From contig JAUCBJ010002605.1 in assembly GCA_032718475.1 (NCBI GenBank), positions 1 to 44,106 of the forward strand: a stretch of DNA of 44,106 nt, in the 5' to 3' direction. This DNA is from Nemertoderma westbladi (lineage: Eukaryota > Xenacoelomorpha > Nemertodermatida > Nemertodermatidae). Positions 31,380 through 41,059 of this stretch are shown here, piece by piece. The notes below the pieces were generated by a model. It worked only from the letters and a program-made list of their open reading frames with translations. It searched no databases and was not told the DNA's origin. The stretch's first letter is position 1. Each line of letters opens with the position of its first letter. Position numbers and translations under genes: made by a program.

Positions 31380-31815
31380 TGCCACTAAAAATGAAGTCTG
31401 ATAACGATAAAACACAGATGCCCAAGATTTTAGCTTTGTATGGTGAAATATTCTATTTTGACAGACACATAGGCAGGCAAACGGACAGACATACAGACAG
31501 TCTAGATGCACCAAACATGAAAACCGTAATCGGGAATGAAATCACAGACTAGGAAAACTCCATGCCATAGGTTTTTGCTATGGGTTGAGAGATACTATAT
31601 TATGTAAAACAGATCAACAGACAAACGGTCAGAAGGTCACAATTAATAATATGTTAAAATTAAAATAAATCTGAATTTTCTCGAATTATTCGAGAAATAT
31701 CTACTTAGTTCAATGTTCAACCAACCATTACCTAAAAACTCGCTTCAAAAGTAAAGTTTAAATAAAACATGCAGCCTAAAGCACTGGGACTGTATTATGG
31801 TTGCATGTCTTATTT
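31380..31815. repeat. Degenerate 145-bp units followed by a partial 470-bp repeat
   Basis: 31380-31640 holds two strongly diverged units of the 145-bp family (CCAAGATTTTAGCTTTGTA, TATTTTGACAGACA, CACCAAACATGAAAAC). 31670-31815 matches the end of the 470-bp repeat (AAATAAAACATGCAGCC, TATGGTTGCATGTCTTATTT). Order and orientation are as in 29570-30880. Confidence 0.75.
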
Positions 31816-31819
31816 CATA

Positions 31820-32700
31820 ACTAATGTGCACTGCGCACATGTCGCACTGCGGTATAAAGCTGGAAAATATGTCGCTCTGGCGATTTGTTTGTGCGAAATT
31901 AATTCCATACAATTATTACAAATAAATAAAATGATATTATATATGTATTTTAAAAGCCTTATTTCTTTAATTAAAACATTATGAAATATTATTTTATCAA
32001 TTTAAAATATGAATAAAAAGAAAAATACAATAATTGTTGTATCTAGTAATCTATCAACCCCAGTTTCCGTCCCTCCCTCATGCCGCGTATCCATCCAATC
32101 TCCTTGACTCCTAACTAAAAAAAAGTAAAGTTATCTTTGTACATTATTTCAGGGAATACGCACAAAGAATCACTTATTTCCAGTGCGATTCCCCCAGAAC
32201 TACTGTATTCTGCCTAGAAGAAACTTACTCTTTTAGCGATCGTTTAAGGATGCAAGGCGCATAGATGAAACCGGGTTAACTTGAACCCACGGTAGCCAGA
32301 TATGTTAATTATAGGTAATGGGCTAAACGTCAAGGATATCACAGAGAAATATATCCCTAACATAAATTATATTGTACTAAAACGTTGGGATAATAATATG
32401 GGTATAATATTGTAAAACTTGAGAAAAGTTACCACCATATATATATAAGAATATACAATATAAAAAGATCTTGCTTGCCCTTTTATATCTATATCTATAA
32501 AAATCAAATTGTCTCTCTCTGTCTATCTGTCTGTATATCTGTAAGTCTCTCTGTCAGTCTGTTGTGCTCGAACTCCCTCAAAACGTGGAGGGATTGCACT
32601 GGGACTTGGCGTTGTTATAGGCAATTTTTCGAAAAGTTTAATACAATTTCGGTACTAGTACTGGGTATATGTTAATTAATTAGTATATTAATGTTAGTTA
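31820..32700. other. AT-rich DNA with a GTCT-rich microsatellite
   Basis: No gene seen. 32508-32565 is a CTGT/CTCT-rich run (GTCTCTCTCTGTCTATCTGT). Confidence 0.5.
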
Positions 32701-33160
32701 TTAATTCTGGTGATGGGGACATAACGGTATTGGGCCTTTACTAGAATAAACTCTCTGTTTTAATGCTCGGCTTATCCTGTTATCTGACTCAGCCATGATG
32801 CATGCCTTTCTAGTATCATGAAGCAAGTTTAAATGATGCTGAACTCTGTCAAAGTTATCGGTATCATTAATGATTGGAAGTGACTCTGAGGTTACAACAG
32901 GCAATCTAGGATTACTTCCAAAAAAACGTTGGAAGGGTGAGAATTCCATTGAGTCAACTAGTGTATTCTTTGCTAAAAGTGAATAGTTGAGAATCACATT
33001 TATTGATCAACTAAAATTGTCGATTCTTACCATGGTCAAAATTGACTTAAGGGTTGCATTGCTTCGTTCACAAATACCATTAGAAAAGGGGGAATACCCT
33101 GCAGTAGAATCTACATATATGCCAAAATGCTCATAAAATTCAAAAAGCTCCATAAATAAT
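32701..33160 (-). pseudogene. Broken Ty3/Gypsy-like integrase fragment
   Basis: Minus strand. 33160-33000 encodes an integrase region with the catalytic Glu codon at 33069-33067 in a GICERSNATLK context, preceded by a YSPF motif in a different frame (frameshift near 33090). A stop follows, then 32997-32701 is an open stretch of 98 codons with the post-catalytic region (LLAKNTLVDSMEFSPFQRFFG) typical of integrases of this group. RT, protease and LTRs are not present. It is an old, truncated copy and non-functional as it stands. Confidence 0.65.
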
Positions 33161-33565
33161 GTAAATAATGATAACTTAGGGGATTCTGATTAGTGTGGAG
33201 TGGGTGTTTTATCGCCTATGTTTACTAAATTGATACGCGTATTTCGAACACACAACTTGGCTGAACTATTTTTCAAAATTGTATGTTTTGATTGTATCAA
33301 AATCGCGATGCGATATAGATATTGTACGATAACAAAAATTGTATAATAAATGAAAATTACATTACATGTAAATTCGTAAGGTTTCTTGGTTTCAAACAAA
33401 TTTGTCAACATATTGTCTCTTCAGTTGGTAGTTTATTTTCATTTGGTCTTTGACCAACTTCTTCATAATCTTGCTGCAAGGATCGTCAGGATAGCCTTCG
33501 CATCCAGCGATTGTGACTTGTTGTTTCACTACTGACCCCGATTTCCAGACTATCACTTTCACGTT

Positions 33566-35221
33566 TCTTTGTTGTCCCGATGTCTCTATGTTCCTTCACC
33601 CATTGCAATATTCTTTGTTGTCCCGATGTCTCTATGTTCCTTCACCCATTGCAATATTCTTTGTTGTCCCGATGTCTCTATGTTCCTTCACCCATTGCAA
33701 TATTATTTGTTGTCCCGATGTCTCTATGTTCCTTCACCCATTGCAATATTCTTTGTTGTCCCGATGTCTCTATGTTCCTTCACCCATTGCAATATTCTTT
33801 GTTGTCCCGATGTCTCTATGTTCCTTCACCCATTGCAATATTCTTTGTTGTCCCGATGTCTCTATGTTCCTTCACCCATTGCAATATTCTTTGTTGTCCC
33901 GATGTCTCTATGTTCCTTCACCCATTGCAATATTCTTTGTTGTCCCGATGTCTCTATGTTCCTTCACCCATTGCAATATTCTTTGTTGTCCCGATGTCTC
34001 TATGTTCCTTCACCCATTGCAATATTCTTTGTTGTCCCGATGTCTCTATGTTCCTTCACCCATTGCAATATTCTTTGTTGTCCCGATGTCTCTATGTTCC
34101 TTCACCCATTGCAATATTCTTTGTTGTCCCGATGTCTTTATGTTCCTTCACCCATTGCAATATTCTTTGTTGTCCCGATGTCTCTATGTTCCTTCACCCA
34201 TTGCAATATTCTTTGTTGTCCCGATGTCTCTATGTTCCTTCACCCATTGCAATATTATTTGTTGTCCCGATGTCTCTATGTTCCTTCACCCATTGCAATA
34301 TTCTTTGTTGTCCCGATGTCTCTATGTTCCTTCACCCATTGCAATATTCTTTGTTGTCCCGATGTCTCTATGTTCCTTCACCCATTGCAATATTCTTTGT
34401 TGTCCCGATGTCTCTATGTTCCTTCACCCATTGCAATATTCTTTGTTGTCCCGATGTCTCTATGTTCCTTCACCCATTGCAATATTCTTTGTTGTCCCGA
34501 TGTCTCTATGTTCCTTCACCCATTGCAATATTCTTTGTTGTCCCGATGTCTCTATGTTCCTTCACCCATTGCAATATTCTTTGTTGTCCCGATGTCTCTA
34601 TGTTCCTTCACCCATTGCAATATTCTTTGTTGTCCCGATGTCTTTATGTTCCTTCACCCATTGCAATATTCTTTGTTGTCCCGATGTCTCTATGTTCCTT
34701 CACCCATTGCAATATTCTTTGTTGTCCCGATGTCTCTATGTTCCTTCACCCATTGCAATATTCTTTGTTGTCCCGATGTCTTTATGTTCCTTCACCCATT
34801 GCAATATTCTTTGTTGTCCCGATGTCTCTATGTTCCTTCACCCATTGCAATATTCTTTGTTGTCCCGATGTCTCTATGTTCCTTCACCCATTGCAATATT
34901 ATTTGTTGTCCCGATGTCTCTATGTTCCTTCACCCATTGCAATATTCTTTGTTGTCCCGATGTCTCTATGTTCCTTCACCCATTGCAATATTCTTTGTTG
35001 TCCCGATGTCTCTATGTTCCTTCACCCATTGCAATATTCTTTGTTGTCCCGATGTCTCTATGTTCCTTCACCCATTGCAATATTCTTTGTTGTCCCGATG
35101 TCTCTATGTTCCTTCACCCATTGCAATATTCTTTGTTGTCCCGATGTCTCTATGTTCCTTCACCCATTGCAATATTCTTTGTTGTCCCGATGTCTCTATG
35201 TTCCTTCACCCATTGCAATAT
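33566..35221. repeat. 46-bp minisatellite, exactly 36 copies
   Basis: Units of 46 bp (plus strand TCTTTGTTGTCCCGATGTCT...CAATAT) run without interruption from 33566 to 35221; 36 x 46 = 1,656 bp. Variation is minimal: single substitutions only (TATTATTTG in some units, TCTTTATG in others). 46 is not a multiple of 3 and the plus strand of the unit lacks stops, so all three plus frames stay open over about 570 codons; these are artefacts. On the minus strand the unit corresponds to the last coding segment of the BAF-like gene at 35150-35425. Confidence 0.97.
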
Positions 35222-35425
35222 TACACGATACTGAGTTCGAGTCATTTGGGGCCCACAAATATCATGTAGATAACGATAGAACCCTTCTTCATCCCCATTG
35301 AAGTCATTGAATCGATTAACGAGCTGATTCGCGTATTTAATTCCCTTTCTTCTCAGCCGCTCTGAGAATGCTTCACCAATCCCGGGAACCTCGATGACCT
35401 TTGATGATTTACCTTTCTTGTACAT
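35150..35425 (-). CDS. BAF-like (barrier-to-autointegration factor) small protein
   Basis: ATG at 35425 and a 91-residue intronless frame, close to the 89 residues usual for BAF. Features that match the family: a helix-hairpin-helix around VPGIGEAFSERLRRKGI (residues 13-29), an aromatic/acidic middle (DEEGFYRYLHDICG), and a C-terminal helix ending QWVKEHRD. BAF is a DNA-bridging chromatin protein that binds LEM-domain proteins and DNA at the nuclear envelope. The last about 20 residues are encoded by the first units of the 46-bp array, and the stop at 35150 lies inside the array. No shared promoter or partner gene is visible. It may be a retrocopy, since it has no introns, but the frame is intact. 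Confidence 0.65.
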   Translation of the reverse strand: MYKKGKSSKVIEVPGIGEAFSERLRRKGIKYANQLVNRFNDFNGDEEGFYRYLHDICGPQMTRTQYRVILQWVKEHRDIGTTKNIAMGEGT

Positions 35426-35656
35426 TATTAGTTCGTATTAGTTCAAAGATGAATAGATAAGATTGTATTGGCCTGTATAATTAGTATTGTATCACTATTT
35501 TCAGTTTACCAATATTCTCGTCATTCTGTAACCTGTTCCTTTTGCCACAGGTACGCATATGAACGATAATTGAATAATGACTATGATACACAACACATGC
35601 CAGTACCCAATGATTTGATATGCCAAACATTATATTCCAGTAAACTTTATGTACAA
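35426..35656. other. Upstream region of the BAF-like gene
   Basis: About 230 bp of AT-rich sequence 5' of the minus-strand ATG. I see no convincing TATA box or initiator. Confidence 0.4.
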
Positions 35657-35800
35657 CGTCGGGGTGGGGTAGCGGTAGGTCTGTTGGTTGAGAGCAGGCC
35701 TTGCAATACATTATGCTATTGATTGTAGGTTCGAATCCCACCAGGGTCCACTCAGCCTTTCATGCACTGGTGTTGATAAAATGAGTACTGTACAATTTGA
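35657..35800 (+). mobile_element. tRNA-derived SINE (plus)
   Basis: tRNA-like head with GTAGCGGTAGGTCTG (A-box region, about 35669) and a perfect B box GGTTCGAATCC at 35728-35738, followed by CTCAGCCTTTCATGCACTGG and GATAAAATGAGTACT. The post-head sequence strongly resembles the conserved central domain seen in widespread invertebrate SINEs. Its 3' end abuts the 3' part of a LINE fragment in the opposite orientation. Confidence 0.7.
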
Positions 35801-35807
35801 ATTACTG

Positions 35808-36230
35808 TCACCCATGACATTTGCTAGATCATCTGCATCTTCAAGACCAGTGTCCTTTAAAATGCGTCTCAAGAAAGTCATTGGCTGTCCACCATGCTTA
35901 TTCACTCCATGAGGCTGCCAAAGCATAATCAGATTATGCACTGAATGGTCCTCACGGTGAAAGCAATGTCCTGCAAAGCGGAGGCGACTTTGTTCTAGTG
36001 TCAAGCTTGGGGGAACCAATCAGACACCTCCAATGTTATATAGTGTCTGGTTGGAGATGTGTGCATTGTACTTGACACAAAGAAAATGACTGGGCGACAG
36101 ACATTGAGGTAATAATGAAGAAGGGCCAATGGAAGGGTCTATGCAGCTACAGGTGGCACCTCGTTTATGCTGCATGGAGGTGCAAGTTTTCTTGACCAAT
36201 TACCTAGAATACCTGACCTGACCTGACCCC
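35808..36230 (-). mobile_element. LINE deletion derivative (5' end joined to 3' coding end)
   Basis: Minus strand. 36230-36125 matches the 5' end of the LINE at 24387-24480 (GGTCAGGTCAGGTATTCTAGG, CATGCAGCATAAA, GCCACCTGTAGCTGCATAGA). 36080-35808 matches the RT C-terminal region (VPPSLTLEQ, RFAGHCF). About 1.5 kb of element between them is missing. The 3' UTR and TAG tail are also absent, replaced by the SINE. One-base indels break the frame. Confidence 0.8.
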
Positions 36231-36270
36231 TTAATATGAATGCTTAGTAATATAATAAATAAATACTTAC

Positions 36271-36551
36271 AGCTTGCCAATCTAAATGCGGTAAAAAAAA
36301 TCGCGAATCCAGTAACATCTGGAGAGGTTATTAGTGTTTCGATGTTATTATCGAGGGGTTGTTGGTCACGCCACACTTCAACCAGGGAGTCGCAGTCAGT
36401 GAAATATAACCCTACCCCCCTCGTTTCAGATTGGAAACCGATTTCTTTAAGGCTAATAGTTTATCCAGTTCTAATCCCCGGACTGAAGAAACGTTCAGAA
36501 GCAGAACGATCTTTATTTATGATGAGAAATGTTAGACCGCACATCACATCT
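36271..36551 (-). pseudogene. Candidate exon with weak caspase-p20-like sequence and one stop
   Basis: Minus strand, bounded by a good acceptor (CTTTCAG, AG at 36553-36552) and a strong donor (GTAAGT, 36270-36265). The 281-nt interval has one frame open except for a single TAA. The peptide before the stop contains GLTFLIINKD and IRTG, and after it LKEIGF, DCDSLVEV and a hydrophobic GFAIFF strand. The order of these pieces resembles the first half of a caspase p20 domain (hydrophobic IIN strand, RxG, LxxxGF), but the His-Gly and Cys catalytic boxes are not present. It may be an unrelated exon or chance. Neighbouring exons were not found. Confidence 0.3.
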
Positions 36552-37440
36552 CTGAAAGTATTAAATATTATATTCAACTTTATAACTTATAGTAATAAGT
36601 TATGTAAGAGTATATATGATAGTTATTTAAGGGGAGAAAGCAAATATTTATTTAATTTACATATTTTATTAATTCATTGAATAGGTGTGTATTTGTGTAA
36701 GTAAAAAACAGCATAACTACATTTGTATGTATAAGTAAGTTATTAAGTAAGTAATAATTAGTCTCGAAATTATTTTGGACTTAGTTGAACGAGGAACGAG
36801 GAATGTAAAGACTTAATGTGCTAATTATGAAAAATGGGAATCTAATTATATTTATTTGTGGGGAATTATTTGTAGTTACCCAGGTCAGGATATTTAATAG
36901 ATTTAATAAGTGCTTTTAAAATCTACATAAAAACTTCATAACAAGTACTTGGCAAGAACTTGCCAAGATATTTGGACGATATAGAAGGTGAACCCTATTA
37001 GTACCGGGCTATAAAATGTTGTACAAATACCGGGGAGGGGGTCATATTGACCCCCCCCCCCTCTAAAATCTACAAATTTTTACGAAAACGTCTGATTTTT
37101 TGTTTGTACGTAGGTATCACTAGTCAGGATCCGACCGAAAAAAAAAAATTTCGAAAAAATGTACTGGGGTGGTTATATTGCAGCACCAAAATTAAAAGTA
37201 GTGCACAATTTTCAGAAAATTTGAAACTTACATTTTTCGTCTAATTGTTTTTCAATACAGGTTTTCTGGGGCGCAAAATACATTGGAAAATTTTAAAAAT
37301 GATTTGATTACTATAAATGGCTGTTTAGTCCTCTCTGCGTCGGAAAAAAATGAAAAAAACAAGTAACCAGCACTTTTCAGTTAGAACACAAATTTTTTAA
37401 TTCACTTATACGATGCTATAAATTCACATTTTCAGGTTTT
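36552..37440. other. AT-rich DNA without gene
   Basis: No coding signal. Contains a C-rich run (CCCCCCCCCC) near 37050. From about 37180 on there are GCACCAAAAT and TTTGAAAC words that look like eroded units of the satellite to the right. Confidence 0.5.
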
Positions 37441-38330
37441 TTAGGGCGCTGATTCTAATGGAATACATTTCTAAAATGCCCCATCATTGCTACTTGTATT
37501 TTTCGACGTAATTTGGCAAATTTTGGTGCTAGGACCAAATTTCGTACCCATCACCAAAAAGTACAAGTTTGCGATGTCCAGTGCTGTTTTTATTGATTCC
37601 ATCGGATTCAGGACCCTCATAAACCCGTATAACGCAATAAACAAGATTATACTATCTACTGATCAATTTGCTTATTTTCCAAAATTTGGTGCTGGCACAA
37701 CAATTTTCACCCACCGGCGAAAAATACAAGTTTGAAAACTCTCATGAAATTTTTACTGATTCCATTGAATTCAGAACCCTCACAAACCCGTATAACGCAA
37801 GAAACAAGGTGACACAATCAATTTATATATTTGATGGTTTTCAAAATTTGGTGCTAGCACCACATTTTGCACCCACTTCCGAAAAATACAAGTTTGAGAT
37901 GCCTACATCGAAAAATATATATTCCATTCAATTCAGAATAGCCATAAACCTCTAAAACGCAAGAAATAAATTGTCACAAACAATTTTATCAATTGAATGG
38001 ATTTTCAAAATTTTGTGCTAGCACCAAAATTTGCACCCACCACCGAAAAATACAAGTTTGATACGCTTGGTGCAACTCGTATATATTTCATCGAAACCAG
38101 AACCCCAAAAAACCCCAATTGCGTAAAAAACAAGTTTCACACAATCAATTTACAAAATTGACATATTTCAAAATTTGGTGCTGGCACCAAAAATTGGCAC
38201 CCTCCGAAAAAAACAAGTTTGAAATTTCTAAATCAATTTATATGAATTCCATCCAATTTCTAACACCAAAAAACCGGTGTAAATCAATAATAGAGATGTT
38301 ACAATTCATATTTAATTAAATGTAATTTTC
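37440..38330. repeat. Degenerate satellite, period about 163 bp, five or more units
   Basis: The landmark TTGGTGCT(A/G)G(C)AC recurs at about 37522, 37687, 37848, 38013 (as TTTGTGCTAGCACC) and 38175, spacings 161-165 bp. Each unit also has GAAAAATACAAGTTTGA and ATTCCAT(T/C)(G/C)AATTC. Divergence between units is high, so the array is old. Short open frames within it are not genes. Confidence 0.85.
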
Positions 38331-40000
38331 AAAAAACGTCTCAAAAAAAGTGCCAAAAGTAGGGTTAAAAAATGGTGCTGATAAACAACCGCGACACCTA
38401 TACTAACAGCAGAACTGTTGAACAGACCAATACTCGTTAATATCCTTCTGCCAACCTAATGAGCTCTCGCCTAACCAATAAGACACAAAGACTGCTCTAC
38501 TGTTAAGTAAAGGGGATCAGGAGCGTGATATTACTAAATTGTAAAGGTTGCTAAATACAAAACCGCTACTTACCGTTAGATGGCGCTAATCTGCCGTCCG
38601 CTAATATATTTTACTAAATTTACACAACTCCTGCAAAATCGCTTGTTCCTTTCTCTACCGATCGCTCGATAGAGAGCTAACTGTTCGAATCTATGAGCCA
38701 CGCGGGAATAACCAAAACAATAAACCCGAGTCGGCTCCCTAAGCTTACTTAAGACGAGTGCGAGAGGCTTTGCACTCAGAGTATTCTTACGCCTAATTCT
38801 ATCACTTATTAAAGCACGCTATTGTCTACGTCTTTTCTAATCGCGAATACTGGGGGTTCCTTAACGTAATGTGTGAATGCGAGAATATTTAAATATCAAA
38901 ATGGTACAGTATTTGTCTCTCGTGGATAGTACCGCTCTGGGTCTAAAATTGCCTGCAGCTGGCTTTAGACCAGCAAATTACTAGCGTTTCGTGCGTGCCG
39001 AATAGTGCGTTCTAGCTGATTGCCCGCTAATACAAATAACCGCTCAGCGTGAATAGTTTACAGTACTCTAATTATTACCTTAGCTACTCTCCGCTATGCT
39101 GCGTACTAATTCTTAATTTTTACTAATCAATTACAGTCACAAATATTTAACAGCGTACTAATTACTAAGAGTTCCAGAATACGTAATTCTAATTTATCAC
39201 GCAACAGGTTTCGCTAGTAATAGCCTAAATTGCCGTATTACTTTGACCTAATCAGTAACTAATTGTTGTAACTAAGAAATAGAAATCAATCAAAGAGAAA
39301 AGGGCGCCTACCTAAACATTCACAATCATAGGCACACTTCAATAACACACCAATCAGCGTCAGCAATCACAGTTCGCAATTATGCAGTTAACTACTGTAT
39401 AGCCCACAATTATGCGATTCACTACTCGTACTCCACACTCAACGTTGTGATACGTGCAGGCCTCTCCCGGGTACATATAGGACTCCTAACTAACCTGATT
39501 CCTGCCCCCCTAATACTAAATAGAGACGAAACCTGGATCATCAGCCCCCTAATTACTGTACCAGCGATAGGTCTGCATACCACAGCGTGAACTTCCCGAC
39601 CGCAACGGTGACCCCCCGCCAGCGTTGCTCGCTTTTGAATCCTCCGCTCTCCCTTCGTCGCTAACCCCCCGATGTGCCCACCGCCCACTGGCGCCTTAGC
39701 CCTCCATTATGCTAATAGCTACCGTAGCGGCGCATGCAAATCACAAAGTCTGACAGTCTCAGAAATCCCTTAGGATTATTGCGCAGAAAGGAATCACATA
39801 GAACCATTAATCAAAAGGTAGAAATCATAGTTCAGTTGTAATTAGCAGTAATCGAAGGAATTAATTGAGAAACACGATCGAGAGTAATCGCACTAGCAAA
39901 TTATTCCAAGAAATTAATCAAAATTAGCAAATTGCAGAAAATACGCTAAAATATCATACAAAATTGAATAGGGACAGCTCAGCAAGTACAAGGGTGATAG
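38331..40000. other. 1.7 kb without recognisable gene
   Basis: Mixed composition. 39422-39720 is more GC-rich, but its short minus frame is not protein-like. A POU/octamer motif ATGCAAAT occurs near 39734. I found no LTR pair or inverted repeat here. Confidence 0.45.
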
Positions 40001-41059
40001 CAGATCATGTGAGGTGTCATGTGAGGCTCTACCGGCACACCGCCAATTTATAGGTGATCCGGATGGGGTGATGCAATAGGGTGACTCAATCGCTCTCCTA
40101 TTGGCTCTCCAGTCCGTGCTAGCATTAGACCAACCTGGAAGCAGTTAGTCCAATAAGGAGGCCGGATTGTAGCCCTATCGCTTGCCCAAACCTCGAATTA
40201 TTACCATATATGGTAATGGTTCACGTCCCTGGCTGCTGAATGGCCAGGACAGCGTCCCTATATGCTAGCCCTATCGATGCTAATATCAGCAAGCACAAAA
40301 TCCAGGGTCCGAATAAACTCGCTACCCTGGAACTATCTACATATATCCTAATACAAAATTACGTAGGTAGGGCTACATATTATACAAAATGGATAGATTC
40401 AAATACATGGGTGTTTCGATTTCCCTATCTAAATATCATTGCGTTATTATGCCTTATCTAAGATATCATGCTGCACAACGGACTAATATTACGTACAGTA
40501 TAACGGACTAATATTGCATACTGCATAACGACTAATAATGTGGATACAGCGCCATATACCGTAACACCGCTCCAAGGGAAATCATATAATGTTTCCCTCC
40601 AATTGTAGAAGAGTATAAGGTGATGTATACAAAACAAAATAAATTTCTTCCAACCAATCTAAACACTTGATACTATAAATCCTACTATTTACAAATATTG
40701 CTATAGATATTGCATAATGAATTGCATACAAATTAAATTTACAAATATTATCTCTCTCACTGTTTAATGATTATTACATACAAATTAAATTTACAAAATA
40801 TTGTTTCTCGTTCGTTCTTACTACATAATGATTACTACATACAAAATCAAATATAAAATTTTGCTAGGGCAAGTGAAAGGAGTAAGCCAAACCCGCAGGT
40901 TTGTCTCCCCAATCACCTCCTTCGCCTCTCTCATAATATAAATTCAAAATAACTCAACTAGTGTATATGAGTCTAGTCGAAGATTTCCAAATGCTACAAT
41001 ATACATCAGAGCGACGATGATGTATATATCTAGAGTCTGTCGCCCTGTGCTATAATGTA
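40001..41059. other. 3' flank of the exonuclease/zinc-knuckle gene, with short repeats
   Basis: Contains inverted CCAAT boxes (CTATTGGCTC near 40102), a perfect CArg box CCATATATGG (40204-40213), three short tandem units with ACGGACTAATATT (40478-40545) and three AT-rich units of about 65 bp with ACAAATTAAATTTACAAA (40680-40860). One copy of the CCAAACCCGC(A/G)GGTTTG palindrome lies at 40887-40903. This could be the untranslated or terminal part of a mobile element that includes the gene at 41060, but no terminal repeat is seen. Confidence 0.45.

Noticed and set aside
33420-33566. Minus-strand frame with a Cys-rich GCEGYPDDPC peptide (ML/NPC2-like?)
   Set aside because: Short, overlaps the array, no start or splice signal, and another frame is equally open.
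33566-35221. CRISPR array
   Set aside because: Units are contiguous identical 46-mers with no spacers, in a eukaryotic context.
33513-35301. Three overlapping plus-strand frames of over 560 codons
   Set aside because: They are produced by the stop-free 46-bp unit read in all three frames, so they are repeat artefacts.
35657-35745. Functional tRNA gene
   Set aside because: Perfect B box, but no cloverleaf; the downstream sequence is the conserved SINE domain.
36240-36680. Plus-strand 146-codon frame
   Set aside because: Low-complexity AT-rich codons; the opposite strand has splice signals and a more protein-like frame.
39422-39688. Minus-strand 88-codon frame
   Set aside because: Unusual composition, no homology pattern and no flanking signals.
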